64,000 nt of DNA, from contig OY848917.1 of NCBI GenBank assembly GCA_963693285.1, positions 15,872,192 to 15,936,191 on the forward strand. Reading direction: 5' to 3'. The translations under genes and the position numbers were made by a program. The DNA comes from Xestospongia muta (taxonomy: Eukaryota > Porifera > Demospongiae > Haplosclerida > Petrosiidae). Shown piece by piece: positions 48,900-60,565 of this stretch. The number at the start of each line of letters is the position of its first letter. The first letter of the stretch is position 1. A model generated the notes under the pieces. It saw nothing but the letters and a program-made list of their open reading frames with translations. It made no database searches and was not told the DNA's origin.

Positions 48900-49120
48900 T
48901 TCACCATAAAATCGTGAATTCACGAATTGCAATAATCGTGAACTCTCGGTAAAAACGTGAATTGAGAAGTGGAATAATCGCGAATTCACAGTAAAATCGT
49001 GAATTGTGAAATATGATAATCGTGAATTTCCGGGTAGTGTCATGAGTTTTGAGTGTGCAATAATCGTGAATTACTGGAAAATCGTCAATTTTGAGTGTTC
49101 AATAATCGTGAATTCGATGC
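48900..49120. repeat. Degenerate minisatellite with AATCGTGAATT core
   Basis: The motif AATCGTGAATT or a one-base variant occurs about nine times (48,910; 48,934; 48,954; 48,976; 48,995; 49,018; 49,062; 49,080; 49,104). It alternates AAAATCGTGAATT and AATAATCGTGAAT contexts at spacings of about 18-44 bp. It is CpG-containing in an otherwise CpG-poor region. The frame at 48,849-49,043 (-) is a by-product. Confidence 0.75.
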
Positions 49121-50160
49121 CTATTTTTGTCGTGGTTTGTATTCCATAGTATTCCTTGTAGAGAATGAGTTCCCACTAGGAAGTAGAAGATTGTATCATC
49201 AGTTAAGTGAGACACATAATATGAAAAATATAGCAGAAGAGTCTATAATAAGCTAGATCAATAGAATGGCAAGATTCTGTATTAGGCGCTACAGAGACAT
49301 AATACTCAGTATAACTGATGTTACATAATAGATATGAAACCGCTTATTCCATTATACCGAGTACACCAATTATAGTACATTTCTTCACAAGCTCTTGTGA
49401 GTCATGTAAAATAAGGATTATAATCATATTCATTATTTCTCTTTTGCAGTATTGACTTTTTGTTGCTTCCCACCATAAGTCATAAACCTGCTCTAATATC
49501 ATGCTATAAATAGTAGTTTTTATTATAAAACGACAAACACTCTATTGACAAAGGTTATATTTCAAAATTAGCATTATTAGATGTTTACTATAGGAAATAA
49601 ATATCACATATTGGGTCAGCACTCAAGACGTTAACTTTGAATAAATCATTATGCTTAATAAAATAGTGTTAGTCTAACCTGACCTTAATAGTCTCAGTAT
49701 TCATTTACATTACATGTGTTGAACTCTGTTTTTATGTTTTATTTATATCTTTGATCTGTTACATATAAAAGTGGTTTTTTTGCAGACAAGATCAATTTAA
49801 GTAATGTTCTTGTCACTTACATCAATATTGTTGAGAAACAACTGACCTTTACATAGTGTCTATTAAATCCATTACATACTGGTAATAGAATAGACACTGG
49901 TGAAATTACTAGCTGTAAATGAATAGATGTAAGAATTAGAAAACTATTGTGTATAGATTGAGTTCAGTATTCCTGCTATTTCATTAGTAAAATGAGGGGA
50001 GGGGTTTACAGTTCTGAGATGGCTATAATTAAGTGAAACTTTAATTATGCAATAATAATTAATTATTATTTGTTAGTTGTATTTGTTTATTTTCCTTTGC
50101 ATTTTCTACATTATGTTTTAATTGTATATACACATAATAGTTAATACTGGTATCAATATG
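49121..50160. other. Nothing recognised
   Basis: About 1 kb of AT-rich sequence without long frames, repeats or RNA-like folds that I can support. Confidence 0.5.
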
Positions 50161-50167
50161 GTAATAT

Positions 50168-50352
50168 CGGGTGGTTCTTTGTATAACTTGACTATGATGA
50201 CATCATAATGAATGACACATGTGATGTCATCATATTAATGACATCACCTAAACCCTAAACCAAACTTAACATTATTAACTCTATGACACTTAGTGATGTC
50301 ATCATAGGACATGTTGTTACATCATCAGTCAAGTTACACCAAGAAGCACCCG
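50168..50352. mobile_element. Small terminal-inverted-repeat element, copy 2
   Basis: The ends CGGGTGGTTCTT and AAGAAGCACCCG are inverted repeats extending to about 35 bp with mismatches (TATAACTTGACT with AGTCAAGTTACA). GTAATAT flanks both sides exactly (50,161-50,167 and 50,353-50,359), a good 7-bp target-site duplication. TGATGTCATCAT motifs lie inside. No coding capacity, so MITE-like. Confidence 0.8.
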
Positions 50353-50445
50353 GTAATATCAGGTCTTGTGAATCTAACAATATAGTAATGAGGTATAGGA
50401 ATCTGTCTATATATTATTGGGCATGAGACCAAAAATAAATCTTAC

Positions 50446-50510
50446 CTTTTTAGACGAGCTTCCTGTTGGAACATTAGATCAACCTTGGCAGGATTAAACC
50501 TAGCTGCCAT
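50446..50510 (-). CDS. Candidate isolated first exon
   Basis: On the minus strand an ATG opens 21 codons plus two bases (MAARFNPAKVDLMFQQ and on), then a consensus donor GTAAGATT. Composition is unlike the surrounding AT-rich noise and looks like real coding sequence. I see no convincing next exon downstream on this strand, and I do not recognise the protein. It may be a displaced exon of another gene. Confidence 0.35.
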
Positions 50511-50604
50511 AAGAATTCTTCAGAATTAGTAGGTGTGGATTTTGAAGAAAACATTTTAAAAACCCTGAAAATGAAATTAAAACAAATCATCCAGAGTTAA
50601 TATT

Positions 50605-51420
50605 AAGTTATAGTATTGAGTTTAGCAATTGCACTATATATGACAATACTGCTCAGTATAGAGAAGGAGTGTACATTATTTTGAATAATGGAAGTGGTAG
50701 CACTGAATAAAGCAGCTGCACTATGTACAACAACATTGCATACTATGGATCAGGACTGTTCATTATTACTTTAAAATCTACTTCAACGAGTAGTATTCAC
50801 TTTACAAATGTTTCCTTTCATTTCAATATACTACCAAACAACCTTAATATATATCAATCTGCTGTGTTATTAATGAATATTGAAAATGTCATTTTGACCA
50901 AATTAAGATTAATAATTATAACATAACTGGTTTACTGTGTATTAATAACCCAATAATGTTTGATTGACACATTACATTTATAAACAATTCTGGCATTAAT
51001 GGTGTAGGCATTAATTTTATGTGGATTCTCACAATTATTACTTAAACAGAACACAAGCATATCATTTCTTAATAATCATGCCAGTGATTCATGTGGAGGA
51101 ATCTTTGTGCCATAAGTTATTGATAGTAGTCCAGTGACGATTTGTTCCTTTAATGATTTTTCTTATTTAATAATGATAGTAAGGCAATGTTGTATTTTGT
51201 CAATAATACAGCTGATGTATCTGGTGATGTCTTGTATGGAGGTATAATCTATGATTGTGTAAACTTTGATTTTGATCAACAATTTTATCACCCTCAACAG
51301 GCAGGTCTATCAGTAGTGTCATCAGATCATATCAAAGTGTGTTTTTATTAATCAAACAGACAAAAATGCTCTTACATACATCAATATAACTGTAATACCT
51401 AAAATGCAATCTGATTGACA
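50605..51420 (+). pseudogene. Beta-helix-type surface protein remnant
   Basis: In shifting frames the sequence reads like parallel-beta-helix repeats: FSNCTIYDNTA, CTMYNNIAYYGSGLF, IHFTNVSFHFN, HITFINNSGING and NNHASDSCGGIFV. It is interrupted by a TAA at 50,707 and many later stops and frame changes. The longest open piece is 50,723-50,926. The N-rich NTA/GSG pattern recalls large extracellular pectin-lyase-fold proteins, but the identification is by pattern only. Confidence 0.55.
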
Positions 51421-52187
51421 TTCACACACAATCTTATTTAACTTATTAATTTATGAGCTGACATACAGTGTATTACAGCAATGTAGCTGAAAATATACAA
51501 ATAATTTGCAATTCTACAAATATAGAAAGTACAAAATGAAGATTGCATAAAAACAATCAAAATGACACCATATTGATTTTATGTACTCAACTCCACAGTT
51601 ATGTGGGTGATATGGATGGTAAGCAGACAACATCTTCAGTTCAGTTAGTTGTGCTAACATTATTTCATTGCATCTTATGTAGTGAATACAATGTGTAATT
51701 TCAATCATTTTTCAGTATATAACAAACACAATTTGTCAACAAATGTTGTACTAACATGTTTGATAATGTGTTTAGTAACATTGTTGAAGCAATATGTAAT
51801 TATGATATGATAAAGTGGTTTTAACAAACTGTGTACACTTAATAAATTTCTGTTAGAAACATATAATTATCATGTGCATATTAAATTATTAGTTTCATTT
51901 ACTCAATGTTTTCCACTTACAGAAGAGAAGTTACCTTAATCAAATGAATTTGGTATTTTATTTAGTCTATTAATTTGTATTAACTTTAATCTTGTAAATC
52001 ACTTAATGGCTTCAACATGTTTTAATACATTAATTTAGATGTGCCTTTGTGCCAATACTTTAGTTCAAAGTTCACTTTACAAAATTTACAAATAATGAAG
52101 ACCATAAGTCACAATGAAACTGAAAGTAATTAAGTAGGTGAAAATATTGCTATTTTATTAATAATGGTGTTACTTACCTAAAAATAA
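51421..52187. other. Nothing recognised
   Basis: AT-rich spacer with no supportable feature between the beta-helix remnant and the POT fragment. Confidence 0.5.
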
Positions 52188-52235
52188 ATGCTGTATTTTA
52201 GTTCAATAACATGTGTAAAAATGTTCGTTTATTGT

Positions 52236-52395
52236 AGGGAAGTAAAGGGAAGAAGACTCAACATTTCAGCCTGTCTATTGGTAATTTATGCTATTGGAGT
52301 TGGCCTCAGTATTGAAATTAGTTACAATATTGTTTTTGGAATGCTAACTAATCCTGAGAAAAACCTGTGCTGGGCACCGGTTCCTAGTTTGTCAG
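52236..52395 (+). pseudogene. POT-like N-terminal fragment
   Basis: REVKGRRLNISACLLVIYAI, then EISYNIVFGMLTNPEK and CWAPVP, match the N-terminus of the transporters at 41,695 (-) and 44,638 (+). A TTATTGTAG acceptor-like sequence precedes it. Nothing of the membrane domain follows. Confidence 0.75.
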
Positions 52396-52439
52396 CACAC
52401 AATAACACACCATTGATAACCATCTAGTAAGGTATGTAT

Positions 52440-52527
52440 ATATCAAAGGTGGATAACAATAACATCACCATTTTCTAAAACATTGTTGTGTCTTCAACTT
52501 CATCTTCCTTAAATGGCCCACCATATG
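52440..52527 (-). pseudogene. POT-like central-loop fragment
   Basis: On the minus strand YGGPFKEDEVEDT and LLLSTFD match the central loop of the transporter family, with a stop between them. It is opposite in orientation to the adjacent N-terminal fragment, so a rearrangement occurred. Confidence 0.65.
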
Positions 52528-53683
52528 TAACACACATGCACATACACACACACACACATATAGGAAAATATATATAGGAAAGCATACTTCTTTTGTTAAT
52601 ATAGTTTACTCTGCCATCACTACTTCCACCACTACTCATACTACTTCCAACATGACTACTTGCACTGCTACTCCTATTACTGCCAACATGGCTACTCCTA
52701 CTAATGCTAGCATGCCTACTCCTACTACAACCAACATGCCTACTTCCACTACTACTCCTACTACTGCCAGCATGCCTATTTCCATCAGTAGTTCTCCTTC
52801 TATCTATACAGAGTCATCACATCCATTAGAAGTATCTGATGAATTATTATGTGAGTTATACATAGTGCAAGTTAATGGTTTATTTTATCATTGATTCATC
52901 ATATTTTATAATTATTAGGTGAAGAGCCTAAGAAAAAACACCTGATGACGTTACTTCATGAAATTAGGTACAAGTGGAATACTATTGGTGAACAACTTGC
53001 TGTGCGTTATGGTCATATTCTGTCTGCTCAACACAATGTGGCATATGATGATACCAGAAAACTCTCAGAAGTCCTTCAACATTGGATAGATAAGAGAACC
53101 TGTGAAGTGTCTTGGAGAATGATCATCACTGTTGTGAAGGAGCCACCTGTAGAACACAAAGTGGTAGCTGAGAAGATATATCAATTCTTAGCAAGACCTG
53201 ATATCAGGAATGAATACCTCTCTTTTGGTAAAGTTAGAAAAATTATATTAATGACCTGTACTGTGTTACTCTATAGATCAATTGATAACCACCTTTAATT
53301 CTCCACATCAAGTTCAACAAAAGCCTACAATGACAAAAGGTATAACTATATAGCTATAATGTTAAATAAGGAAATGACTTCTTTGTATGTTTGTTACTGT
53401 AGATGCCCCTATCATTGCTACCACTTCACCTTCAAAGGAGCCTACTAAGACAATAGAAGGTAAATTTATTATCCAAATTTAAACAAGATGTTAAAAATGT
53501 GATACAGACATTTCAAATGATGAAAAGAATCCTGAAGTCATCTCTAACAATGAAGGTTTGTATATATATGTACATAAAAATGTAATTACAGAATCAACCC
53601 TTTAGAAACCGCTTCCATAACGTCTGAGAAGCTTCGTGTGGAAGAAACAGGTTTGTTTCAGCAATATAAATGCACCATTTGTA
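52528..53683 (+). pseudogene. Third death-domain copy (truncated duplicate)
   Basis: This segment is nearly identical to 39,060-40,215. It carries exons 52605-52850 (Thr-rich spacer), 52919-53227 (death domain, WNTIGEQLAVRYGH), 53277-53339, 53403-53459, 53508-53555 and 53606-53650, all with the same lengths, phases and splice sites as the paralogue. It lacks the UPA-like exons upstream and the membrane anchor downstream. The death-domain frame is undamaged, so duplication is recent. Expression would require a new promoter and 3' end. I call it a fragment rather than a gene. Confidence 0.75.
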
Positions 53684-53744
53684 ACTATTATTATAGACTA
53701 AGAATAAAGACAATCACACATTTGGGCAAATAGTTTTCTCTGAT

Positions 53745-54022
53745 TTAGTTGGAGCTCTTTTCTATTTCAAGATCATCATCATTATCATCAATAATTCGTT
53801 TTTTGGAGAAGGTCAGATCAACATCAGTCCTCATTTTCCTTTCTTTCTTGTTTCTTATATGACATACACAGAATGCTATAGTGATTAAGACAATAACAAA
53901 GCATATTGCAACAGCACCTACAGGAGCTCAAATAAGTTTTAGATCAAGATTATTTTTGTTGCTTGTTGCCATAGTAGGAGTGCTAGTAACAATGCTAGTA
54001 ATAACTGTTTCAGAGCTATTAG
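53745..54022 (-). pseudogene. Transmembrane and tail exon with in-frame TGA
   Basis: After a Thr/Ser-rich stalk (SETVITSIVTSTPTMATSNK) the frame meets TGA at 53,938-53,940. It is then open through VGAVAICFVIVLITIAFCVC, a clear membrane helix, and an RNKKERKMR tail with an acidic DDNDDD end. The stop would release a product without the membrane anchor. Confidence 0.75.
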
Positions 54023-54078
54023 CTATAAAATTGACAAAATTTAATAGAAACTGAAATTAAACATAATGTTTTAATTAC

Positions 54079-54333
54079 TCAGGTTGCAAGAAGGTCCAGT
54101 AAACCCTACAGCACAAGTACACAAGTAATCTCCTGTAATGACTTCACAAGTACCACTATTAAAACAGATATTTTCCTCACATTCACCAATCACTATTAGA
54201 TTATAAGTATACACACACTACATATATAGAACAGTACCTGCACTATCACATATATGTCCTGTATAACCATTAGAACAAGAACAAGTATTGCTACTGACAC
54301 AGGCTCCATAAACACAAGTGGGATTGCAGATAG
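54079..54333 (-). CDS. Two EGF-like exons of the SRCR gene
   Basis: Exon 54333-54238 encodes ICNPTCVYGACVSSNTCSC with GYTGHICD. Exon 54192-54079 encodes GECEENICFNSGTCE with VGFTGPSCN. Both are phase 1 and intact, with six cysteines in EGF spacing. Confidence 0.75.
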
Positions 54334-54388
54334 CTAAGCAACATATATTAATATAGATACTGCATGGTATATATCAATGTTATCGTAC

Positions 54389-54613
54389 TTGGCTGTAATA
54401 ATTGAATTATTGTCTGGAGATCTTTACCAGTTTCTTTGGTAATATTTCCAATAGTCAAATCACCGGTAGCAATCACATCAACACCTTCAGTTTCAACTTG
54501 ACTAAATATACACAGAATGTCATAGTCTTCTTTAAATACTGGTCCAGTTATAATAACTGTTTCTCCTCCTAACATATTACCAACTAAGTGACTACTATAT
54601 ACAGGAAAGGATC
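54389..54613 (-). CDS. IPT/TIG-like exon of the SRCR gene
   Basis: A 225-nt phase-1 exon. It reads SFPVYSSHLVGNMLGGETVI, then ITGPVFKEDYDILCIF. The GGETVIITGP turn is typical of IPT/TIG-like beta-sandwich domains near the membrane-proximal end of large surface proteins. The frame is intact. Confidence 0.6.
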
Positions 54614-55751
54614 CTGTTATTTCAGATAATATAATTATTGATGTTTAGTATGTCCTGTTATACTTTCACATTCCACTCAGCATTCTGATAGTATTTACAC
54701 CATCTTACACTATATGTGTTCCTATTACTTTCTAATAAACTCTGCTCTGATCCAGAACATCGAAGATTAAACAAAAATATGGGACCAGATCCTCTACCAA
54801 AGAAAGCGCCATAGCGAGCCTTAGCTCCTATAGTATAGAGAGTAAATATAAGAGAGGTTGTATTGTCATATCTATACCTGAAGGATAATATCATAGTTGG
54901 TTGCAGATTACATTAGCATCTACAATGCTCCAGCCATTATCGCATACTATGCCCCAAATTAAATTGCATTAAAGCATATTTGCACTCTTCCTTTAGTGAC
55001 AAAGCTGCTTCCTGATAATCTCAGTTCACCATGAGTACAGTTAGCAAAAGTAACAGTTTTATCTAATATAAGCAGCATTATATAAACTTAGTGTACAATA
55101 CAACTCAGCACACCTTTACAGATAACACCAGCATCAGCAAATGGATCACAAGTTGAAGTCTTTCCTCCATATTTTATAGTACAGTCAAATATTGATGTTT
55201 CAGTACCAATACAGTTAACAGAATCAATGTTAGTGGGTAAAAGTAATGTAGTGAAGTTGTTAATGCCAGCAATTGCACCTAATGATATTTAAAGGTATTA
55301 AAGTCAAACTAACTTATGTTTAGTCACATACCATAAGGAGAATATCCTTGTTATTTACAAATCACAGATGTTGCTGCTTTATTCAATGTACTATCACAAA
55401 CCCCATGTACAATTGACACACACCTCTACTCGACCTAACTTTCGAGTTGGACTTCCAACAATACATATCTGACCATCATAACAGAGTTCTATAATAAACC
55501 AACATAGTATCGTTGCATTATTCATTTAAATAAATACCTTCACATTCCACTCCAGCAATGTCATATCTGTGACAGTGTAATACTCAATATGTGTTTCTAT
55601 TACAGTCTAACAAAGTCTCTTCAGAGCCAGTACAGGCCAAATCAGGTAACATTATAGGAAGGCTACCTGGACCATATAGTGATCCATACTTTGGTGTAGA
55701 ACCTATTGACACAGTACTTGTAATTACACATTATAGAAAATTATTCAGCTA

Positions 55752-55856
<105 letters not shown>

Positions 55857-56459
55857 TCATCCTTGAGTAGAACTGTAACTTCCAATCAATCTGACTTCAC
55901 CATTAGTACAGTTGACAAATGAAATATTTGCAGCTTTATTAGTAATATCAAATAATATAGTTAAACTATCAATATTGCAAGTTCACCTTGACAGATGGCA
56001 CCAGCATTATTATTGTCACACTGAGTGTAGGATACATTTTGAAGAGTTAAATGAATAAGACATTTGAAGAGTATGTTACATTCCCAGTACAATTCACTCC
56101 ATAGACATGAGTAGGATAGTTATCAAAAAACAGAGAGCCATAACCAGCCAATGCTCCTGTAAAAAGTATCTAAAAAATAATAATTAATTATTGTAAGTTT
56201 ACCATAAGGAGAATGACCCAGTTGTTGACAGATGACTCTAGCATCATTATCATCCCAATATTCATCACATACAGTAGTCCATGTACCATCGACACACACC
56301 TCAACTCTACCAACAAGTACATTAGTACTGCCATGAAGATGTATGTTGCCATCAGTACAGACACCTGAATGAATCAGCGCATATATGCATTAGAAGATTA
56401 TTAGTATATGACATCACAAGAACAAAAAATGTGTTTGAACAAAGTCTATTGATCACTTA

Positions 56460-58133
56460 CCTACAAAATGAACACCAGCTATTTCAATGTTTCCACAGTA
56501 TAATAAGTAACTATAAGATCTTGGACATGATAATGATGACTGTTCAGAACCAGAACAATAGAAACTTCTATACAAATATGGAGGATTGTTTGAAACTCCA
56601 AAGCAATTGTAATAGTAGTACTGAGATCCTTTATATAATGAAAAGCATAAAGGATATAAATGTTTCAAAAAAATATATATCTATATATGTATACCATATT
56701 GTTGGAACCCAAGCTGTTGACAGACCACATTTGAATCAGTCCTTACCCAGGAGTCATCACATACTGAGCCCCAAGCATTGTTGTAACATATCTGGACATT
56801 GCCTTCATTGTCTGTACTACATCCTATAAGCCTGACATCATCATTATAACAATTACTATAGACAGTTGTGTTAGCTATTAACATTAAATAAAAGACCTTC
56901 ACCTGCCAAAAGTTATATAACTCATGCAGAATACAGAAGCATCATTGCATTGGTAACAGTATTGTCCTCCATTAGATTTGTTATACGTATAGTTCCAAAT
57001 AGTAGTCTTATTACCAGAACACTTCAGCACAAATAGACCAACAGACCAGTCATAGTTTAGGAATATATTTTTAGTTGCCATTGTACCTAAACATAAGACA
57101 GTTACCTAACTATTACTTGTCCTATATACCATATGGTGAGTATCCCAGATGAGAACAGACTACACTAGCCTCTTGTTGTGTCCAATGATGATCACAGATT
57201 GTACCCCATGTACCATTAATACAAACCTCCACTCTTCCCCTCAACACTGCACAATCTCCTAGTCTAATATCACCATTAGTACAAGGAACTATTAATGTGT
57301 ATATAAAAGACAAATTACTATTATTAAGACTTACCATTCACAGACCACTCTAGCATCATTACTATGTGTACAGCTGATAACATAACAAGATTGTTGATTA
57401 CATTCTAATAAAGATGACTCAGTACCAGTACAATAAAGATTGGAGAGAAGTATTGGACCATTTCCAGAGCCAAAATAGCTGGCTCTTGCCCCTAAATTAG
57501 ACAATATTATTATTAATGTCATAATACCAAACCTAGTGGTGAATATCCCAATTGTCTACATATAACACTGGCATCATCATTATTCCAACTGTTTGAACAG
57601 ACTGTCCCCCAAACCTCATTGACACAGACTTCAACTCTTCCTTCATGAGGCCCAATATCACCAATCAGTCTGACCTCACCATTAGTACAATTGGCTTGTT
57701 TAGCAGACACTAGAATAAAAGTATATGTATTAATATGCACATTATACATAGTATACCTTGACAAACAATTCCAGCATCATCATGAGAGTTACAATTGTAT
57801 AATACAGCATTGTTATGTGAACAGTTGACAAGATGTTCTTCAGAACCAGTACAATTTATATCAGTGATTCCAAATGATATTTGGCCTTCAGTATAACAGT
57901 TGTAAGTATGAACAGCACCTGGGGTAAAGGTCAAATACATTAGGTATACACAGATAAATTTTTATTATACCATAAGAGGAGTATCCTAACTCTCTACAGA
58001 CAACTTTAGCATCATTAAAATCCCATCTCTGATTACAAATTGAAGTCCATATTGTCTCTACACATATTTCTACACGACCAGCATATTCAACAGAAGAACC
58101 TCTTAGCCTCACAGTACCATCAATACAATACAA
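56460..58133 (-). CDS. Undamaged SRCR core (units 3 to 6)
   Basis: Eight open half-domain exons: 58,133-57,96x (3a, [19 protein letters not shown]), 57,919-57,76x (3b, [14 protein letters not shown]), 57,712-57,53x (4a, [19 protein letters not shown]), 57,492-57,33x (4b, [14 protein letters not shown]), about 57,300-57,13x (5a, [16 protein letters not shown]), about 57,085-56,91x (5b, divergent), about 56,880-56,69x (6a, [17 protein letters not shown]) and about 56,640-56,46x (6b). Cysteine patterns are those of group B SRCR domains. They are part of the decayed gene, listed separately because they contain no stops. Confidence 0.7.
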
Positions 58134-58922
58134 TAGTGTTGATTATATTCTAATAAAGATGACTCAGTACCAGTACAATAAATATTGGATAATAAAAGTG
58201 GACCACTTCCTGAACCAAAACCCTAAATTAGACATAACTTCTTGCTAATGTCCTAATATCAAACCTAATTGTGAATATCCCAATTGCCTACAGATAACAT
58301 TGGTATCTGCAGTACTCCAACTGTTAGAACAGACTGTCCCCCAAACCTCATTGACACAGACTTCAACTCTTCCTTCATGAGGGCCATTAACACACACTTC
58401 AACACGACCTCCAGTTAGAGTACCACCTTGTAACCAAACAGTACAATCTTCACAAAAAGCTAAATAATAAAATAGAGATATAACACAACCAAGAAAAATA
58501 TATCGAATCTCTTAAGTTCTCATTTTAGTCCCAAGTCATAGTAATGATTAGAACAGGAAGAGGTGACACTGAACACACTCCTACTACAATCAAATAAAGA
58601 GTCTTCATTTCCATTACAGTACAAGTAACCAAACATTATCAGACCATTTCATCGTCCATACGTACTACTGCCATATGTGACCCCACCAATTAATGACACA
58701 TAGAATATAATGTCGTAACAAACCCTAGATAGTGATAGCATACCTAGTTCATGGTGTCCAAGTTGTCCACAGGCTACTTTTGTATCAGTACTACCCCAGC
58801 TTCACTAAACACTGTACCCCAAACTTGATTTATACATACTTCAAGTCATCCTTCATAGTCTTATGTTTCACCAAACAAACGAATATTTCCTGTCTTACAA
58901 CTAACAGGTTGAGTAGTATTAG

Positions 58923-59273
58923 CTATTATAAAAGAGAATTAAAGCAAATATGCACACACATATACATAGAGGCATCTTTATAATCAGTAATGGCAAACAT
59001 ACGCTAGTTATTTAGCCATGCCACAAACACAGAAATACACATTTGTTAAGAATAGTATATCTAACTGTACATGACCTAATATGTAATGTTGAAGCAAATA
59101 CACAGTCACAACAGAAGTATTAGAAAATAGAAATTAACCCATTTTAGTTTCAGTGTGCTGACAATGTACATCACCAAAGTTCCCCAAAATTGTCTAGAAT
59201 CATGTAATCACAGCATGAACACACTGGAAGCAATCTTAAAGAACTCAGCATTGACATATACATATACATATAC

Positions 59274-59310
<37 letters not shown>

Positions 59311-59510
59311 CATATATATGTATATATTATATACAACATTAAAAATATGGTGAGTTTTCCTATTATTGATGACCACCACCTTGGCTCCAATGTTCATATT
59401 AAAGGACACAATTTACTACTTGCTAGGTTTACCTGCTAAATTCATCAAAACTCTTTTACTCTTATTACTTCAATATCTTCTTTTTAAACTATGTATTAAT
59501 TCCCTAAAAA
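58923..59510. other. Spacer with (TATACA)n/(AT)n microsatellite
   Basis: No gene was recognised. The simple repeat spans about 59,254-59,332 and gives rise to tyrosine/isoleucine-rich false frames on both strands. Confidence 0.8.
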
Positions 59511-59989
59511 CTTAACTTTATCTCTGAAATGTAACAACCTTATGCACATAGGTTGTTAACTTGTCATTTTATGAAACATTGAGAGTTCAATTTATATTAA
59601 TATTAATTAACAGTAATTAACTAACAGCAAATGTAGTCATTGTCTTTAAGATGTCATGTGCTCTGTGCATGGTTACCACCATGAGTTCTGTTAAGACAAG
59701 ATAGGATGGCAATAGGTTCAATCACAAATCCTATTACAACAACACAGTACAATTTATAAATGCATATAGATTGTAGTAATAAAACTGTACCTGGCATCAG
59801 TAATTACTATCACAATAATTATCATTCTAAAATTGACAATACTTAAAATTTTAGTATAAATATTATTTATTTTGAGAACTAGATTTTACAGGATTCATAT
59901 GTTTAAATATAACTGCAAACAAAATATTTATTTTAATTGATAGTCCAAAACTTTGTGTGCACTAACATTTAACCAATTAATTATCAGGG

Positions 59990-60125
59990 ATAACCACAGC
60001 ATTCATAGAGACATAGTCATCATATTTTTCATAGATCCATCTTGAAGTGTAGATGAGCACTTTTGCTGGTGGATATCTCCAAATTATTTTTTAACCTTAA
60101 AATCTTCAATTGACATTAAATTATT
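59990..60125 (-). pseudogene. Fragment of the receptor tail exon
   Basis: This segment resembles the tail exon and 3' flank at 60,540-60,680 (GGATAACCACAGCATTCAT, then GTAGATGAGCA and ATCTTCAATTGA) but is frame-broken. It is a third, most eroded copy of the tail end in the window. Confidence 0.6.
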
Positions 60126-60565
60126 AAAACTAAATCACAAATTGCAATAACTTGGTAATTATGATTAAACCACAATAATTATCTTTACAATAAAAGTACA
60201 AAATCAACTAGGTACAGCTCAATCATAATAATATATTAATTTGACACAACAAAATAACAACAACAAAACTGTAAAAGTGATAGCATAGCCCATAAATACA
60301 TAATAACTACACAACTGTAGTGGAAACTATTCCTGACATATATAATTACTATCGCAATAATTATCATTCAAAGTTACAACACTTAAATATTTATCATATA
60401 TATTATTTATTGTGATAATTAGTTTTACAGGGTTAAAATGTTTAAATATAACTGCAGAGTTAAAAAAATTATTATATTAATTGATACTCAAAACCTTTGT
60501 TTTGTTAACACTTTATAAATTAATTATGATGGATAACCACAGCATTCATAGAAACATAATTATTG

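Noticed and set aside
56431..56829. 132-codon plus-strand frame
   Set aside because: Antisense of two SRCR exons; the cysteine pattern is on the minus strand.
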